A stretch of DNA of 64,000 bases, from the NCBI GenBank assembly GCA_003220535.1, contig QHSU01000071.1:27518-91517 (forward strand), written 5' to 3'. The DNA comes from Candidatus Rokuibacteriota bacterium. GTDB taxonomy: Bacteria; Methylomirabilota; Methylomirabilia; Rokubacteriales; CSP1-6. Shown piece by piece: positions 1 through 7,691 of the stretch (position 1 is its first letter; each line of letters opens with the position of its first letter). The notes beneath the pieces are model-generated. The model had not been told where the DNA came from. It saw only the letters and a list, made by a program, of their open reading frames with translations, and ran no database searches. The translations under genes were made by a program, and so were the position numbers.

Positions 1-980
1 GCGATCACCAGCGCCTGCCACTGGATGATCCCGGACGCGGCCGCGAACGCCTGCGTGAAGCTGCCCGCCGGGGCCTGGGCGGCAACGATGAACGCGACGC
101 CGCCCAGGACCAGGTGGACGAGCGCGCCGGTGACGGCGGTGACGACTCGGGCGCGCCGGCTGGCCATGAAGATGTCGGTCACGTCCACATAGAACGTGGG
201 CACGAAGCCGTGCAGGAAGGTGAATCCGAACTCCCGCACGCGTCGACGGTAGTGGATACACGCCAGGCCGTGCGCGAACTGGTGCAGCGCCACGCTGCCG
301 AAGAAGAGCAGCTTGACCGTGACGATACCGAGCATGGCCCGGCCGCCGAAGCCTTCGAGCACGTCGTGCATCTCGCGAAAGAGGAGCACGGCGGCGCCGG
401 CGCCCACGAGGGCCAGCCCGACGCACGCGACGATGGCCGCGGGCGTGAAGAGCAGGAACCCGCCGTACCGGTAGAGACGCTGGAAGAACCCATGGACGTT
501 GGTGCTGGCGATCCGGATGCGCTCGAGCGCGGTCAGCGCCAGCTCGATCGCCTTCACGATGCGACGGTCCCGGTTGCGCGCCAGCGCCTGGCGCAGCCGC
601 GACCGCGGCTCGAACGTCAGGAGCTGGGCCCGCTGGAGCTTGCGGAGGAGGCTCGGGATGATATCGAAGTCGAACTCCCCGTACTGCAGCACGTACGCCG
701 TCGCGATCTCCTGGAGCGACGTGGCGCCGTTCATCTGGTCCCAGAGGAATCGCTCGTGCGCGGAGAGCAGGAGGAAGCGATCCGTCGTGGTGTTCTTGAG
801 GACGAATCCGGGCGAGCCGGCGACGCGCGAGCGCAGCTCGGAGATCTCGTACGACTCCACGCGGCGCGGACGCGAGTTGAGATAGCCGACCACGCTCGCG
901 ACCTGACGAAGCTCGAAGTCCTCGTCGTCGTCGCGCCGGACGAGCAGCTCGAGCTTCGCCGGGGCTGGCTGCTCCGTCAC
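1..980 (-). CDS. PqqD-like / M50-type membrane protein with an altered zinc motif (3' end beyond the window)
   Basis: The visible 326 residues start at a GTG that overlaps the stop of the upstream cyclic-nucleotide-binding gene (GTGA), so the two are probably co-translated. Residues about 50-135 resemble a PqqD-type winged-helix region, followed by hydrophobic segments near 170-200 and 215-240 and then the M50-like block HQFAHGLA (His233-His237) and, later, FYVDVTD. Known M50 site-2-type proteases carry HExxH. Here the glutamate is Gln234, read directly from codon CAG. The family assignment rests on the motif layout and is an inference. The protein may be a non-catalytic relative that binds or handles a peptide in the membrane. 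The missing C-terminus could hold further membrane segments. Confidence 0.7.
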   Translation of the reverse strand, partial: MTEQPAPAKLELLVRRDDDEDFELRQVASVVGYLNSRPRRVESYEISELRSRVAGSPGFVLKNTTTDRFLLLSAHERFLWDQMNGATSLQEIATAYVLQYGEFDFDIIPSLLRKLQRAQLLTFEPRSRLRQALARNRDRRIVKAIELALTALERIRIASTNVHGFFQRLYRYGGFLLFTPAAIVACVGLALVGAGAAVLLFREMHDVLEGFGGRAMLGIVTVKLLFFGSVALHQFAHGLACIHYRRRVREFGFTFLHGFVPTFYVDVTDIFMASRRARVVTAVTGALVHLVLGGVAFIVAAQAPAGSFTQAFAAASGIIQWQALVI

Positions 981-1477
981 CGGGTCTCGACGTCGAGGCC
1001 GGTCGCCTCGAGCCCCCAGCGGGTCGCCTCCGCCACCTGCTGTGTGGAGCGCCGCAGTCGCTCCATGAAGACCTGGACCATCGCATAGAAGAACGCGGCG
1101 GCGGCGCTCGGATTGGTCTCGGTCAGCGATTGCAAGTTTTCGCGGCCGAGGATGAGCAGCTCGACGTCGGTCTCGGCCTGCGCGGTGGCCGAGCGGGGCG
1201 AGCCGTCGAACAGACTCATCTCGCCGAAGAAGTCGGCGGGCTCGACCCGGACCAGGACCTGCTCGACCTTTCCGGTCACCGCTTTGGAGATGAGGATCGT
1301 GCCCTGGCGCACGATGAACATCTCGTCACCCTGATCGCCTTCCCGGAAGAGCACCTGCCGGCGGCGGAGCGCGCGCTCACGCAGACGGTCCGCCACGGCG
1401 GCCAGGTCGGGATCGGCGAAGGCCTCGAAGACGCGGACGTCGCGCAGGAACGCGAGTGTAGCGGCGGACGCCGGCAC
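977..1477 (-). CDS. Cyclic nucleotide-binding (CRP/CAP-type effector) domain protein
   Basis: 166 residues made almost entirely of one cNMP-binding beta-roll (about 15-135). The signature GEMSLFDGSPRSATAQAETD corresponds to the phosphate-binding cassette (family form: FGE..L...PR.ATv.A), with the PR-SAT residues present. No helix-turn-helix follows, so it is not a CRP-type DNA-binding regulator by itself. It starts at a GTG 18 bases after the stop of the small peptide gene and ends overlapping the M50-like gene. Free-standing cNMP-domain proteins often act as sensory partners. Here the co-translated membrane protein is the obvious candidate partner, which is an inference. Confidence 0.85.
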   Translation of the reverse strand: MPASAATLAFLRDVRVFEAFADPDLAAVADRLRERALRRRQVLFREGDQGDEMFIVRQGTILISKAVTGKVEQVLVRVEPADFFGEMSLFDGSPRSATAQAETDVELLILGRENLQSLTETNPSAAAAFFYAMVQVFMERLRRSTQQVAEATRWGLEATGLDVETR

Positions 1478-1495
1478 GCGCGTGGGGGCCGGGGC

Positions 1496-1726
1496 CTAGG
1501 TGGCCACGCGGCTGATGAGAGTGCTACGGAACTCGTGCCGTCGCTGACTCGAAGGCGTCTTGGCCAGCCGGGTGAGGGCCTGCCGAACGGTCGCGCGCTC
1601 GGCGTCGCTCAACTCGTACTCGGCCAGGAGCGGCTCGGGCGCACGCTGCAGCTCGGCGAGGAATTCCGGATCGATCATCACCCGCCCGACGAGCTCACGC
1701 AGCCCTTGCGCCATGCCGCGGATCAT
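1496..1726 (-). CDS. Small Os1348/NHLP-like peptide, possible RiPP-type precursor
   Basis: 76 residues. ATG 1726 is preceded by GAGGA at a normal distance, which favours it over the in-frame ATG at 1714. The core resembles the Os1348 family of NHLP-clan leader peptides: a helix with V-GRVMIDPEFLAELQRAPE, then LLAEYELSDAERATVR. In the family the pattern is 'vigrllvDpeFraxlladPeaaLaey.LteeE'. The tail is short, basic and Ser/Thr-rich with no obvious Gly-Gly site. It is the first gene of a three-gene set with the cNMP-domain and PqqD/M50-like genes. The resemblance was judged by eye. It could instead be a simple small regulatory or structural protein. Confidence 0.6.
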   Translation of the reverse strand: MIRGMAQGLRELVGRVMIDPEFLAELQRAPEPLLAEYELSDAERATVRQALTRLAKTPSSQRRHEFRSTLISRVAT

Positions 1727-1760
1727 ACCAATTTCCTCGGCCGTTTGATAGGCTCCGTCC

Positions 1761-1880
1761 ATGCCGGGCGGCTCGCACCGTGCGCTCCTGGTGGCCGCAC
1801 TGGGGTTCAGCTCTGCCTTCGAGACAACGCCGTTCCTCGCGGTCCAGGTCGCTGCGTGGCAGACCCTCGCCCGGACGTGA
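1761..1880 (+). CDS. Possible 39-residue hydrophobic leader ORF coupled to the substrate-binding protein gene
   Basis: ATG 1761 opens a 39-codon frame with a hydrophobic run (ALLVAALGFSSAF). Its stop TGA overlaps the GTG start of the next gene (GTGA at 1877-1880), the same coupling architecture used by real gene pairs in this window. No good ribosome-binding site precedes it. It might be a translational-coupling leader, the stub of a lost transporter gene, or chance. Confidence 0.3.
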   Translation: MPGGSHRALLVAALGFSSAFETTPFLAVQVAAWQTLART

Positions 1881-2872
1881 GGCACGCCGCGCGGCGAGTC
1901 GCGACCGGCGGGCTCGCCTTCCTGGTCATCGCGCTGGGCGTCGTGGCGCCTCGGACGCCCGCGGCGCAGCCGGGCACGCATGTTCCCTGGATCGGGTATC
2001 TGGCCGACGAGCCGACTCCCGACTCGATCCCGGTCCTGCGCGAGGGGCTTCGCGAACGCGCGTGGATCGAGGGCCAGTCGGTCAAGATCTGGTATCGCTA
2101 CGCGCAGGGCAAGCCCGATCTCTATGCTCAGCACGCCGACGATCTCGTGCGCCTGAACGTCGCCGTCATCGTCGCCGTCGGCGGGCCGGCGATCGAGGCC
2201 GCTCGGCAAGCGACGAAGACGGTTCCGATCGTCGTGGTCTCGCTCGACGATCCAGCGGCCGCCGGGCTCACCGGCGACCCCGCCGGCCCGGCGAGCAATC
2301 TCACGGGCATCACGACGTTCGGCGTCGAGCTGAGCGCGCGCCGCCTCGAGCTCCTGCGGCAGGTGGTGCCGGGAATCGTCCGCGCGGCGGCGCTGTGGAA
2401 CCCCGCCAGCGCGAGCGCGGCGATCGAGCTGCGGGCGTCCCAAGCCGCGGCGCAGGGGCGCGGCGTGGAGCTGACACCGGTGGAGATCCGAGCGGACGGC
2501 GACGTTCGAGAAGCCTTGGCCAAGGTGCAGACCCTGCGGCCGCAAGGGTTGATCGTGCTGCCCGACGCGCTCACCTTCGCGCACCGGCAGCGGATCGCGA
2601 CCTTCGTGAACCGCAACCGCTTGCCGACCGTGTTCCCGTTCCGTGACTTCGTCGACGCCGGCGGTCTCCTCTCGTACGGTGCCCGCTGGACCGACGTCTT
2701 CCGTCTGACCGCCGGGATCGTCGACCGCATCCTGAGAGGCGCTCGGCCCTCGGACCTGCCGGTGACGCGCGCGACACAGTTCGAGCTCGTCGTCAATCTC
2801 CGAACCGCCCGCGCGCTCGCCCTGGCGATTCCCGTGTCGCTGCTCCAGCGCGCCGACCGGGTGATCCAGTGA
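1877..2872 (+). CDS. ABC transporter substrate-binding protein (TrpX / ABC_sub_bind type)
   Basis: 331 residues. A basic N-terminus and hydrophobic segment (GLAFLVIALGVVAP) ending near AAQPG look like a Sec signal peptide. The mature part follows the ABC_sub_bind pattern: WIGYLADEPTPDSIPVLREG at the start, then a 'G-pAieAArqAT-tvPIVvvs-DDP' strand, 'GltGDPagPasNLTGIT' and a C-terminal LLQRADRVIQ, all typical of this family. No permease or ATPase gene lies beside it, so it is an orphan binding protein, a common situation in Rokubacteria-like genomes and beta-proteobacteria. The ligand is unknown. The GTG start was chosen because it directly precedes the signal peptide and overlaps an upstream stop. 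The ribosome-binding site is poor. Confidence 0.85.
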   Translation: MRHAARRVATGGLAFLVIALGVVAPRTPAAQPGTHVPWIGYLADEPTPDSIPVLREGLRERAWIEGQSVKIWYRYAQGKPDLYAQHADDLVRLNVAVIVAVGGPAIEAARQATKTVPIVVVSLDDPAAAGLTGDPAGPASNLTGITTFGVELSARRLELLRQVVPGIVRAAALWNPASASAAIELRASQAAAQGRGVELTPVEIRADGDVREALAKVQTLRPQGLIVLPDALTFAHRQRIATFVNRNRLPTVFPFRDFVDAGGLLSYGARWTDVFRLTAGIVDRILRGARPSDLPVTRATQFELVVNLRTARALALAIPVSLLQRADRVIQ

Positions 2873-3123
2873 CGACGCGGCGGGCAGCGGCGTTCGCCTG
2901 GGTGGCGGGCCTGCTGGCCGGGTGCGCGACACCAGAATGGGTCTACGAGAAGCCGGGCGTGACGCCGGCGAAGCTCGACCACGACTCGGTGACCTGTCGC
3001 AAGGAAGCCCTCGATCCGCAGGTGCTCGTGCTTCCCGGCTCCGAGCGCGTGGACCGGGCCGCTTTCAACCGCTGCATGGTGCGGAAGGGGTACACCGCGC
3101 GGACGGTGGACAAGCCGCGATGA
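2869..3123 (+). CDS. Small putative lipoprotein
   Basis: 84 residues starting at a GTG that overlaps the stop of the substrate-binding protein gene (GTGA). A short signal ends with lipobox LLAGC (Cys19), so the protein is probably lipid-anchored. The mature 65 residues contain two more Cys (in TCRKEALD and FNRCMVRKGY), which could form a disulphide. The pattern 'C...A-D...-F..CM...GY' is common in small envelope lipoproteins of unknown function. No enzymatic motif is visible. Confidence 0.75.
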   Translation: MTTRRAAAFAWVAGLLAGCATPEWVYEKPGVTPAKLDHDSVTCRKEALDPQVLVLPGSERVDRAAFNRCMVRKGYTARTVDKPR

Positions 3124-3234
3124 CCGACGCGACGAATCGCCGGGACGCGGCCATCCATCCTATAGGTGTAGATGGGACCGGGCAGGCGGAACCGACGCCG
3201 ATGGTTCCCGGTTGTTGGAAGCGGAGGTGCGTCG

Positions 3235-3615
3235 ATGCACGGAATCCGTGTCGCCCTCGTGCTCGTGAGCCTCGTACTGATGGCCACGGGCAGCGCCGTC
3301 GCGGCGAACTATGCGCAGGAGACCCTCGATCGCTACTTCAGGATCGAGTTCCAGGCCACGCCGCGCCCGCCGCGGTCGGTGATCAGCGGGTATGTCTACA
3401 ATCAGAACCCCGGCTTGTCGGCCGAGCGCATGCAGCTCGCGATCGAAGGCCTCGACGCCTCCGGGAAGGTCATCGGAACCTCGACGACGTGGGTGCTCGG
3501 CGGCGTGCCCCCCGGCAATCGCGGCTACTTCACCACTCAGGTCGCGCCGGCCGCCTCGTACCGGGTTCAAGTCCAGTCCTTCGAGTGGAGCGGTCGCGGC
3601 GGCGCCTCGAACTGA
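3235..3615 (+). CDS. Secreted FxLYD-like beta-sandwich protein
   Basis: 126 residues. ATG 3235 has GGAGG at 3223-3227. An N-terminal signal peptide (residues 1-23, ending GSAVAA) is followed by one beta-rich domain. The alternation 'VISGYVYNQNPGLSAERMQL', 'EGLDASGKVIGTSTTWV', 'VPPGNRGYFTTQV' and 'YRVQVQSFEW' follows the FxLYD/DUF3426-type pattern of envelope proteins. The function is unknown and the location is probably periplasmic. It stands alone, with 111 bases before it and 261 bases after it in which no gene was seen. Confidence 0.75.
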   Translation: MHGIRVALVLVSLVLMATGSAVAANYAQETLDRYFRIEFQATPRPPRSVISGYVYNQNPGLSAERMQLAIEGLDASGKVIGTSTTWVLGGVPPGNRGYFTTQVAPAASYRVQVQSFEWSGRGGASN

Positions 3616-3876
3616 CCTTCCCAGACGGCCGGTCGTGCGCGCCCGTGACCGGCATTCACGCGAGGACTGCGGCCGGGTTGCCGACCAGGGAAACACGCCG
3701 GTGATCAAGAGCGTCTCGCTGCTGACCCGCAAGGCTGGGATGCGGTGACAGCCGTGTAAATCTTGCCGACGATCGTCGCCAGGCTGCCGCCCTATTCGAC
3801 ACGCCCGGAGGCCACCCTCGTCTCGGTGATCCCGCAAAGTCAAGACGTTAGGTTTCGACTGTCCATGGCATGAGCC

Positions 3877-4278
3877 ATGCTGCTCCCTGGCCGGGATTCC
3901 TGGCGAACGTGCCGGGGACCAAGGGAGGGGACGAGCCTGCGACACGTCGTCGTGGCACTTCTCGCACTGGCCCTGCTCGGACCGATCAGCCCGAGCTGGG
4001 CCGATTCGACATCGGGCTCGAGCACACCCGCGCAGGTCGGCTATGGAGCCGGCAGCTTCCTGGGCACGCTCCTCTACACGCCGGCCAAGGCGAGCTTCTG
4101 CCTCCTTGGGGCGATCGGTAGCGCGCCCACCGCGATCGTCTCGACTCGCACCGCGGGCAAAATAGTCGGGGCCAGCTGCCGCGGGACCTGGGTGATCACG
4201 CCCGAGGTCTTGCAAGGGCGCGAGAAGCTGAAGTTCATCGGCGACACTCCGGCCGACCAGGCCGCCGCCGCGCGATAA
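3877..4278 (+). CDS. Small secreted protein of unknown function
   Basis: A hydrophobic signal-like segment (VVVALLALALLGPISPSWADS) is followed by about 90 residues with a glycine-rich stretch (VGYGAGSFLGTLLYTPAKAS) and two Cys. The true start is uncertain. ATG 3877 gives a 19-residue hydrophilic extension, whereas the purine-rich AAGGGAGGGG at 3921-3930 would better serve an internal start such as CTG 3937 or GTG 3952, which put the signal peptide at the very N-terminus. It ends 25 bases before yjbQ, with which it may be co-transcribed. Family not recognised. Confidence 0.6.
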   Translation: MLLPGRDSWRTCRGPREGTSLRHVVVALLALALLGPISPSWADSTSGSSTPAQVGYGAGSFLGTLLYTPAKASFCLLGAIGSAPTAIVSTRTAGKIVGASCRGTWVITPEVLQGREKLKFIGDTPADQAAAAR

Positions 4279-4303
4279 GAGGAACGCCGCGCCGGAGGCC
4301 GAC

Positions 4304-4732
4304 ATGAGAGCCTTCAACACGTCGTTCACTCTGGAAAGCACGGCTCGCACCGAGATCGCGGACATCACCGCGCTCGTGACGTCCGCGATCCGGCCGTTCG
4401 CCGTGTCCACGGGAATCGCGCTCGTCAACACGCTTCACACGACGTGCGCGCTCTTCATCAACGAGTTCCAGAGCGCTTTGATGGAAGATCTCAGGGGACT
4501 GATCGAGCGGCTGATCCCCGATAGCGCGGGCTACTGTCACGACGATCCGCGCATCTCGGACTGCGAGCGGGGCAACGCCCGCGCGCATCTCCGAGCCGTG
4601 CTGCTCGGTCGGACCCTCGCGGTCGGGGTCAACGACGGCGATCTCACGCTGGGCCAGTTCCAGTCCGTCATCTTCGCCGAGCTCGACGGGCCGCGCAAAC
4701 GCGCGATCAGCATCCAGGTCATCGGCGAGTAG
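4304..4732 (+). CDS. yjbQ: YjbQ / UPF0047 family protein (thiamin-phosphate-synthase-like fold)
   Basis: 142 residues, the usual length of the family. The family marks are in order: 'VNTLHTTCALFINEF' (the HTS/HTT..l.iNE motif), 'GNARAHLRAVLLG' (G-NghaHl-a-l-G), 'LTLGQFQSVIFAELDGPRKR' (LG.WQ.i.l.E.DGPR.R) and the C-terminal strand. The conserved His residues that bind metal or sulphate in crystal structures are all present. A weak thiamin-phosphate synthase activity has been reported for relatives, but the physiological role is unsettled. GGAGG precedes the ATG. It sits between two envelope genes on the same strand. Confidence 0.9.
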   Translation: MRAFNTSFTLESTARTEIADITALVTSAIRPFAVSTGIALVNTLHTTCALFINEFQSALMEDLRGLIERLIPDSAGYCHDDPRISDCERGNARAHLRAVLLGRTLAVGVNDGDLTLGQFQSVIFAELDGPRKRAISIQVIGE

Positions 4733-4763
4733 GACGCCCTTGTTGATGGATCGAGGCTGACGC

Positions 4764-5183
4764 GTGATGCGCCGTCGAAGCGTCGTGCTGGGGCTCGGTC
4801 TGGTCGGCCTCGCGCTCGTTGCGCCGGCCTGCGCCGGGACGACGCGGCCGGCCGGCCTCGCGACAGCTCCGCCGGAGCCGACGAAGCGGATCGTAGGGCT
4901 CGCGTCGTGGTATGGGCAACGCCACCAGGGACGTCCGACCGCCTCGGGCGAGATGTACGACATGAACAAGCTGACGGCCGCGCATCGCACGATGCCGTTC
5001 GGGACCCGTCTGCGGGTGACGAACACCGAGAACGGCCGGTCCGTCGTCGTTCGCGTGACCGACCGGGGGCCGTTCGCGTCCGGGCGAATCCTCGACGTGA
5101 GCCTCGCCGCGGCGAAGGCGCTCGGCATGGTCGGTGACGGTGTGGCGCATGTCGAGATCGCCGTCCTCGCCAACAGCGAGTGA
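4764..5183 (+). CDS. rlpA: RlpA-type septal/peptidoglycan lytic transglycosylase (DPBB domain)
   Basis: 139 residues: a signal peptide with a weak lipobox-like end (VAPACAG), a short linker and a double-psi beta-barrel. Motifs are GLASWYG, PTASGEMYD, LTAAHRTMPFGT, VRVTDRGPF and RILDVSLAAAKALGM. The spacing Glu-x2-Asp-x7-His in GEMYDMNKLTAAH is the catalytic arrangement known from Pseudomonas RlpA, which cleaves glycan strands stripped of stem peptides. There is no C-terminal SPOR domain, so septal targeting as in gamma-proteobacteria cannot be assumed. It is convergent with the BON gene, with 5 bases between the stops. Confidence 0.9.
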   Translation: MMRRRSVVLGLGLVGLALVAPACAGTTRPAGLATAPPEPTKRIVGLASWYGQRHQGRPTASGEMYDMNKLTAAHRTMPFGTRLRVTNTENGRSVVVRVTDRGPFASGRILDVSLAAAKALGMVGDGVAHVEIAVLANSE

Positions 5184-5188
5184 CGGCG

Positions 5189-5506
5189 CTACCGCGTGTA
5201 GCCCAGCTCGTTCCTGACCGCTCGGACGCCGGTGATGTCGCGCGCCATCTCCGAGGCCTTGGCGCTCGCCACCACGGTCGGAACTTTGCCCGTCAGGGTC
5301 ACGACGCCGGCGTCGGTGCGGACCTTGACGTGCTTGAGATCCGTGTCCTGAGAGAATCGGGTCTTCACGGCGGTCGTGATGTGCGTGTCGCTGACGCCGG
5401 GGGACTCTCGCAACCCCCTGGTCTCGATCGCCGGACCGGCGGCGCCCCCTGTGAGCGGCGAAGCGAGGAGCGCGACCGTCAGGAACGCGACGAGGGCGTG
5501 GCCCAT
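5189..5506 (-). CDS. BON-domain periplasmic protein
   Basis: 105 residues. A signal peptide (1-22) is followed by a single BON domain: SDTHITTAVKTRFSQD, then 'DLKHVKVRTDAGVVTLTGKV' and 'ASEMARDITGVRAVRNEL', the alternating helix-strand pattern with the conserved glycine of 'V.L.G.V'. BON proteins such as OsmY are periplasmic and bind lipid or envelope surfaces. GGGAGG precedes the ATG. It is transcribed alone, towards rlpA. About 236 bases with no recognisable gene separate it from the livF remnant. Confidence 0.85.
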   Translation of the reverse strand: MGHALVAFLTVALLASPLTGGAAGPAIETRGLRESPGVSDTHITTAVKTRFSQDTDLKHVKVRTDAGVVTLTGKVPTVVASAKASEMARDITGVRAVRNELGYTR

Positions 5507-5742
5507 GGGTACGTCCTCCCGGCGAAGAAGACCAGCAAGGCGCGTACCAGTGCGCCATCGCGTGGCGATCCCTGGGCATTCCAGCGGCGAGTCGATTCGA
5601 GAGCGCGTGAATTCCAGAAGATGCGGCGCGCGTAACTTCTACTCGGCAGTCTCTCGACGCGCCGCTCGCCGAGGGCGCGCCTCGCCGGTAGGAAAGCGCT
5701 ACACGGCGGCCGGGTAACTTGGGCCGGTCATTTCCCCTTCAG

Positions 5743-6358
5743 TCGGACGTCCTCGTACGGCGCGGAGAAGGGAAGAGCACGCTCCTCAAGGCGCTCGCCG
5801 GCCTGCTGCCGCGCGAAGGACGGGCGACGCTCGACGGCCGAGTGCTGCCGGCGGGCTCGGCCACGGCGGCCGTGCGCGCCGGGCTGATCCTGGTCGCCGA
5901 GGGGCGCCATCTCTTTCCACGCATGACGGTGCTGGAGAATCTCCAGCTGGGTGGCTGGCTCCTTGCCAAGCCAGAACGGGCCGCGCGGCTGGACCGAGCG
6001 CTCTCGCTCTTCCCCAGGCTCCGCGAGCGGCGTCACCAGCTCACTGGTTCCATGAGCGGTGGCGAGCAACAGATGGTCGCGCTGGCGCGGGCGCTCGTCG
6101 GCCGCCCGCGCCTTCTCATGCTCGACGAGCCGTCACTCGGGCTGGCCCCCCCGGCTCGTGGACGAGGTCATGGCGCTCGTCCGTCGCATTCGCGACGAGG
6201 ACGTCACCGTCCTCGTGGTCGAGCAGAACGTCGCCAAGGCGCTCGCCATCGCCGACGACGCCCACGTCCTCGAGCGCGGCCGGCTGGTGGCCAGCGGCCC
6301 CGCGTCGGACCTGCTGCGTTCGAACCTGGTGCAAGCAGCCTATCTCGGCGCTCGCTAG
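5743..6358 (+). pseudogene. livF: Decayed branched-chain amino acid ABC ATPase (LivF-like)
   Basis: The translated remains match LivF: KSTLLKALAGLLPREG, LVAEGRHLFPRMTVLENLQL, the signature SGGEQQMVALARAL, Walker B LLMLDEPSLGLAP and VLVVEQNVAKALAIAD. Three lesions are visible. The first ~20 residues are missing. An internal deletion joins 'VRRGE' directly to 'GKST', removing most of the Walker A loop. A seventh C at 6146-6152 shifts the frame inside the D-loop, so the last ~65 residues read in another frame. The C-run could be a sequencing error, but the N-terminal losses are not explained that way. No other liv genes are nearby. Confidence 0.85.
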
Positions 6359-6419
6359 GGCTCGTGGTACAGTCTCGGCGCTGAGCGACGTCAACCCGCA
6401 CGAACCCTCGGAGGCCAGC

Positions 6420-7256
6420 ATGGCGAGCAACGTGGTCCGCGTCGGCGATGTGGAAATCACGCAACTGTCGGACGGGATGCTCGAGTTCGACCTCTGCAAT
6501 TTCTTCCCGACGATCGCAGAAGACAACTGGGGGCCCTACGAGTCCCACCTGCACGAGCACAAGGTTCGCTTCAACCTCGGCTCCTATCTGATCCGGGCCG
6601 GAGGGCGGACGATCCTCGTCGACACGGGACTCGGCCCGAAGCCGGCGGAGACCCCCGACGTCCCCTGGGGCCAGCTGATGAACGATTTCAAGGCCAAGGG
6701 TGTGAGGCCGGAAGACGTGGATATGGTGGTGATGACGCACCTCCATCGCGACCACGTCGGCTGGAACCTCGCGGCCCAGGGCGACCGGTTCGTGCCGACG
6801 TTTCCCCGCGCGCGCTACTGGATGAGCACCAAAGATTGGGAGGCGTGCCACAACCCCGAGTTCCAGCCGACGCGCTTCGTCAACGCGCCGACGTGCGTCT
6901 GGCCGCTGGCCCAGCTCGGCCTGATCGAGTTCATGCAGGGCGAGCACAGCATCACGCGCGAGCTGACGGCCGTGCCGACACCCGGCCATACGCCCGGGCA
7001 CATGAGCATCTTGATCACCTCCAAAGGAGAGCGAGCGCTCGTGCTGGGCGACGCGGCGCACAGCCCGGTGCAGGTGCTCGAGCCGGACTGGGTCTCGCGC
7101 GCCGACATGGACCCGGACCTGACGCGTCAGACCCGCAAGGCCCTGCTCGACCGTCTGGAGCGTGAGCAGATCCTCGTGGCGGCGGGGCACTTCGAGGCGC
7201 CGGGATTCGGAAGGATCATCCGTCTCGAGGGCCGGCGCTACTGGCAGGGGCTCTAA
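6420..7256 (+). CDS. MBL-fold metallo-hydrolase (AHL-lactonase-like group)
   Basis: 278 residues, preceded by GGAGG. It carries the metallo-beta-lactamase fold with the di-metal motif HLHRDH (His107, His109, Asp111, His112), the upstream strand ILVDTGLG and the later ligands in TPGHTPGH, LGDAAHS and AAGHF. The group includes N-acyl-homoserine lactonases and many uncharacterised hydrolases. The acceptor-specific residues cannot be judged by eye, so the substrate is open. It is convergent with the response-regulator gene and next to catabolic genes, so a role in ring-cleavage or lactone metabolism is as plausible as quorum quenching. Confidence 0.85.
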   Translation: MASNVVRVGDVEITQLSDGMLEFDLCNFFPTIAEDNWGPYESHLHEHKVRFNLGSYLIRAGGRTILVDTGLGPKPAETPDVPWGQLMNDFKAKGVRPEDVDMVVMTHLHRDHVGWNLAAQGDRFVPTFPRARYWMSTKDWEACHNPEFQPTRFVNAPTCVWPLAQLGLIEFMQGEHSITRELTAVPTPGHTPGHMSILITSKGERALVLGDAAHSPVQVLEPDWVSRADMDPDLTRQTRKALLDRLEREQILVAAGHFEAPGFGRIIRLEGRRYWQGL

Positions 7257-7260
7257 ACCC

Positions 7261-7677
7261 TCACGTCGGTCGAGCACCAGGCCCGAGTGCCAGCTCCGCC
7301 GAGAGGAGCTCGGGGTCGACGGGCTTCAGCAAATGCTCGTCGAATCCGGCATCGAAGGCGCGCTGCCGGTCTTCCTGCTGGCCGTAGCCGCTGAGCGCGA
7401 TCAGCCGGGCGCGGTCGTGTAGCGTCGAGCGGATCTGCCTGGCCACCTCGTAGCCGTCCATCCCCGGTAGCCCGATGTCGATCAACACGATGTCGGGCTG
7501 GCAGCGGGCGGCGAGCGCGACACCGCTGACACCGTCCGCCGCGTCGTGGACCTCGTGACCGTAGGTCTCGAGCAGGAGGCGCATCAACTCCCGGTTGTCG
7601 GAGTCGTCCTCGACGATCAGGATGCGTCTCGGCGTCCCGACGGCCGGAATCTCCGGGCAACCCTCGCGCTCGATCAT
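7261..7677 (-). CDS. Single-domain response regulator (CheY-like receiver)
   Basis: 138 residues, nearly all one receiver domain. The acidic pocket is in ILIVEDDSD (Asp24-Asp25), the phospho-acceptor is Asp67 in IVLIDIGLPGMDG, the switch Ser96 is in ALSGYG, and Lys118 is in LLKPVDP. No output domain follows, so it acts either by protein contact or as part of a phosphorelay. Such receivers are often cut from the C-terminus of hybrid histidine kinases. No kinase is encoded within the window. It lies 14 bases downstream of the amidohydrolase gene on the same strand. Confidence 0.88.
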   Translation of the reverse strand: MIEREGCPEIPAVGTPRRILIVEDDSDNRELMRLLLETYGHEVHDAADGVSGVALAARCQPDIVLIDIGLPGMDGYEVARQIRSTLHDRARLIALSGYGQQEDRQRAFDAGFDEHLLKPVDPELLSAELALGPGARPT

Positions 7678-7691
7678 GGCAGCGCCTCGCG

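Noticed and set aside
3616..3876. Possible gene continuing a frame through 3748
   Set aside because: The frame is the shadow of the preceding gene and has no start or motif of its own.
5507..5742. Possible small genes between the BON gene and the livF remnant
   Set aside because: Only short low-complexity frames without ribosome-binding sites; nothing recognisable.
6146..6152. Programmed frameshift at a C-run in the LivF-like gene
   Set aside because: The gene also lacks its N-terminus and most of Walker A, so decay or a sequencing error is a simpler explanation.
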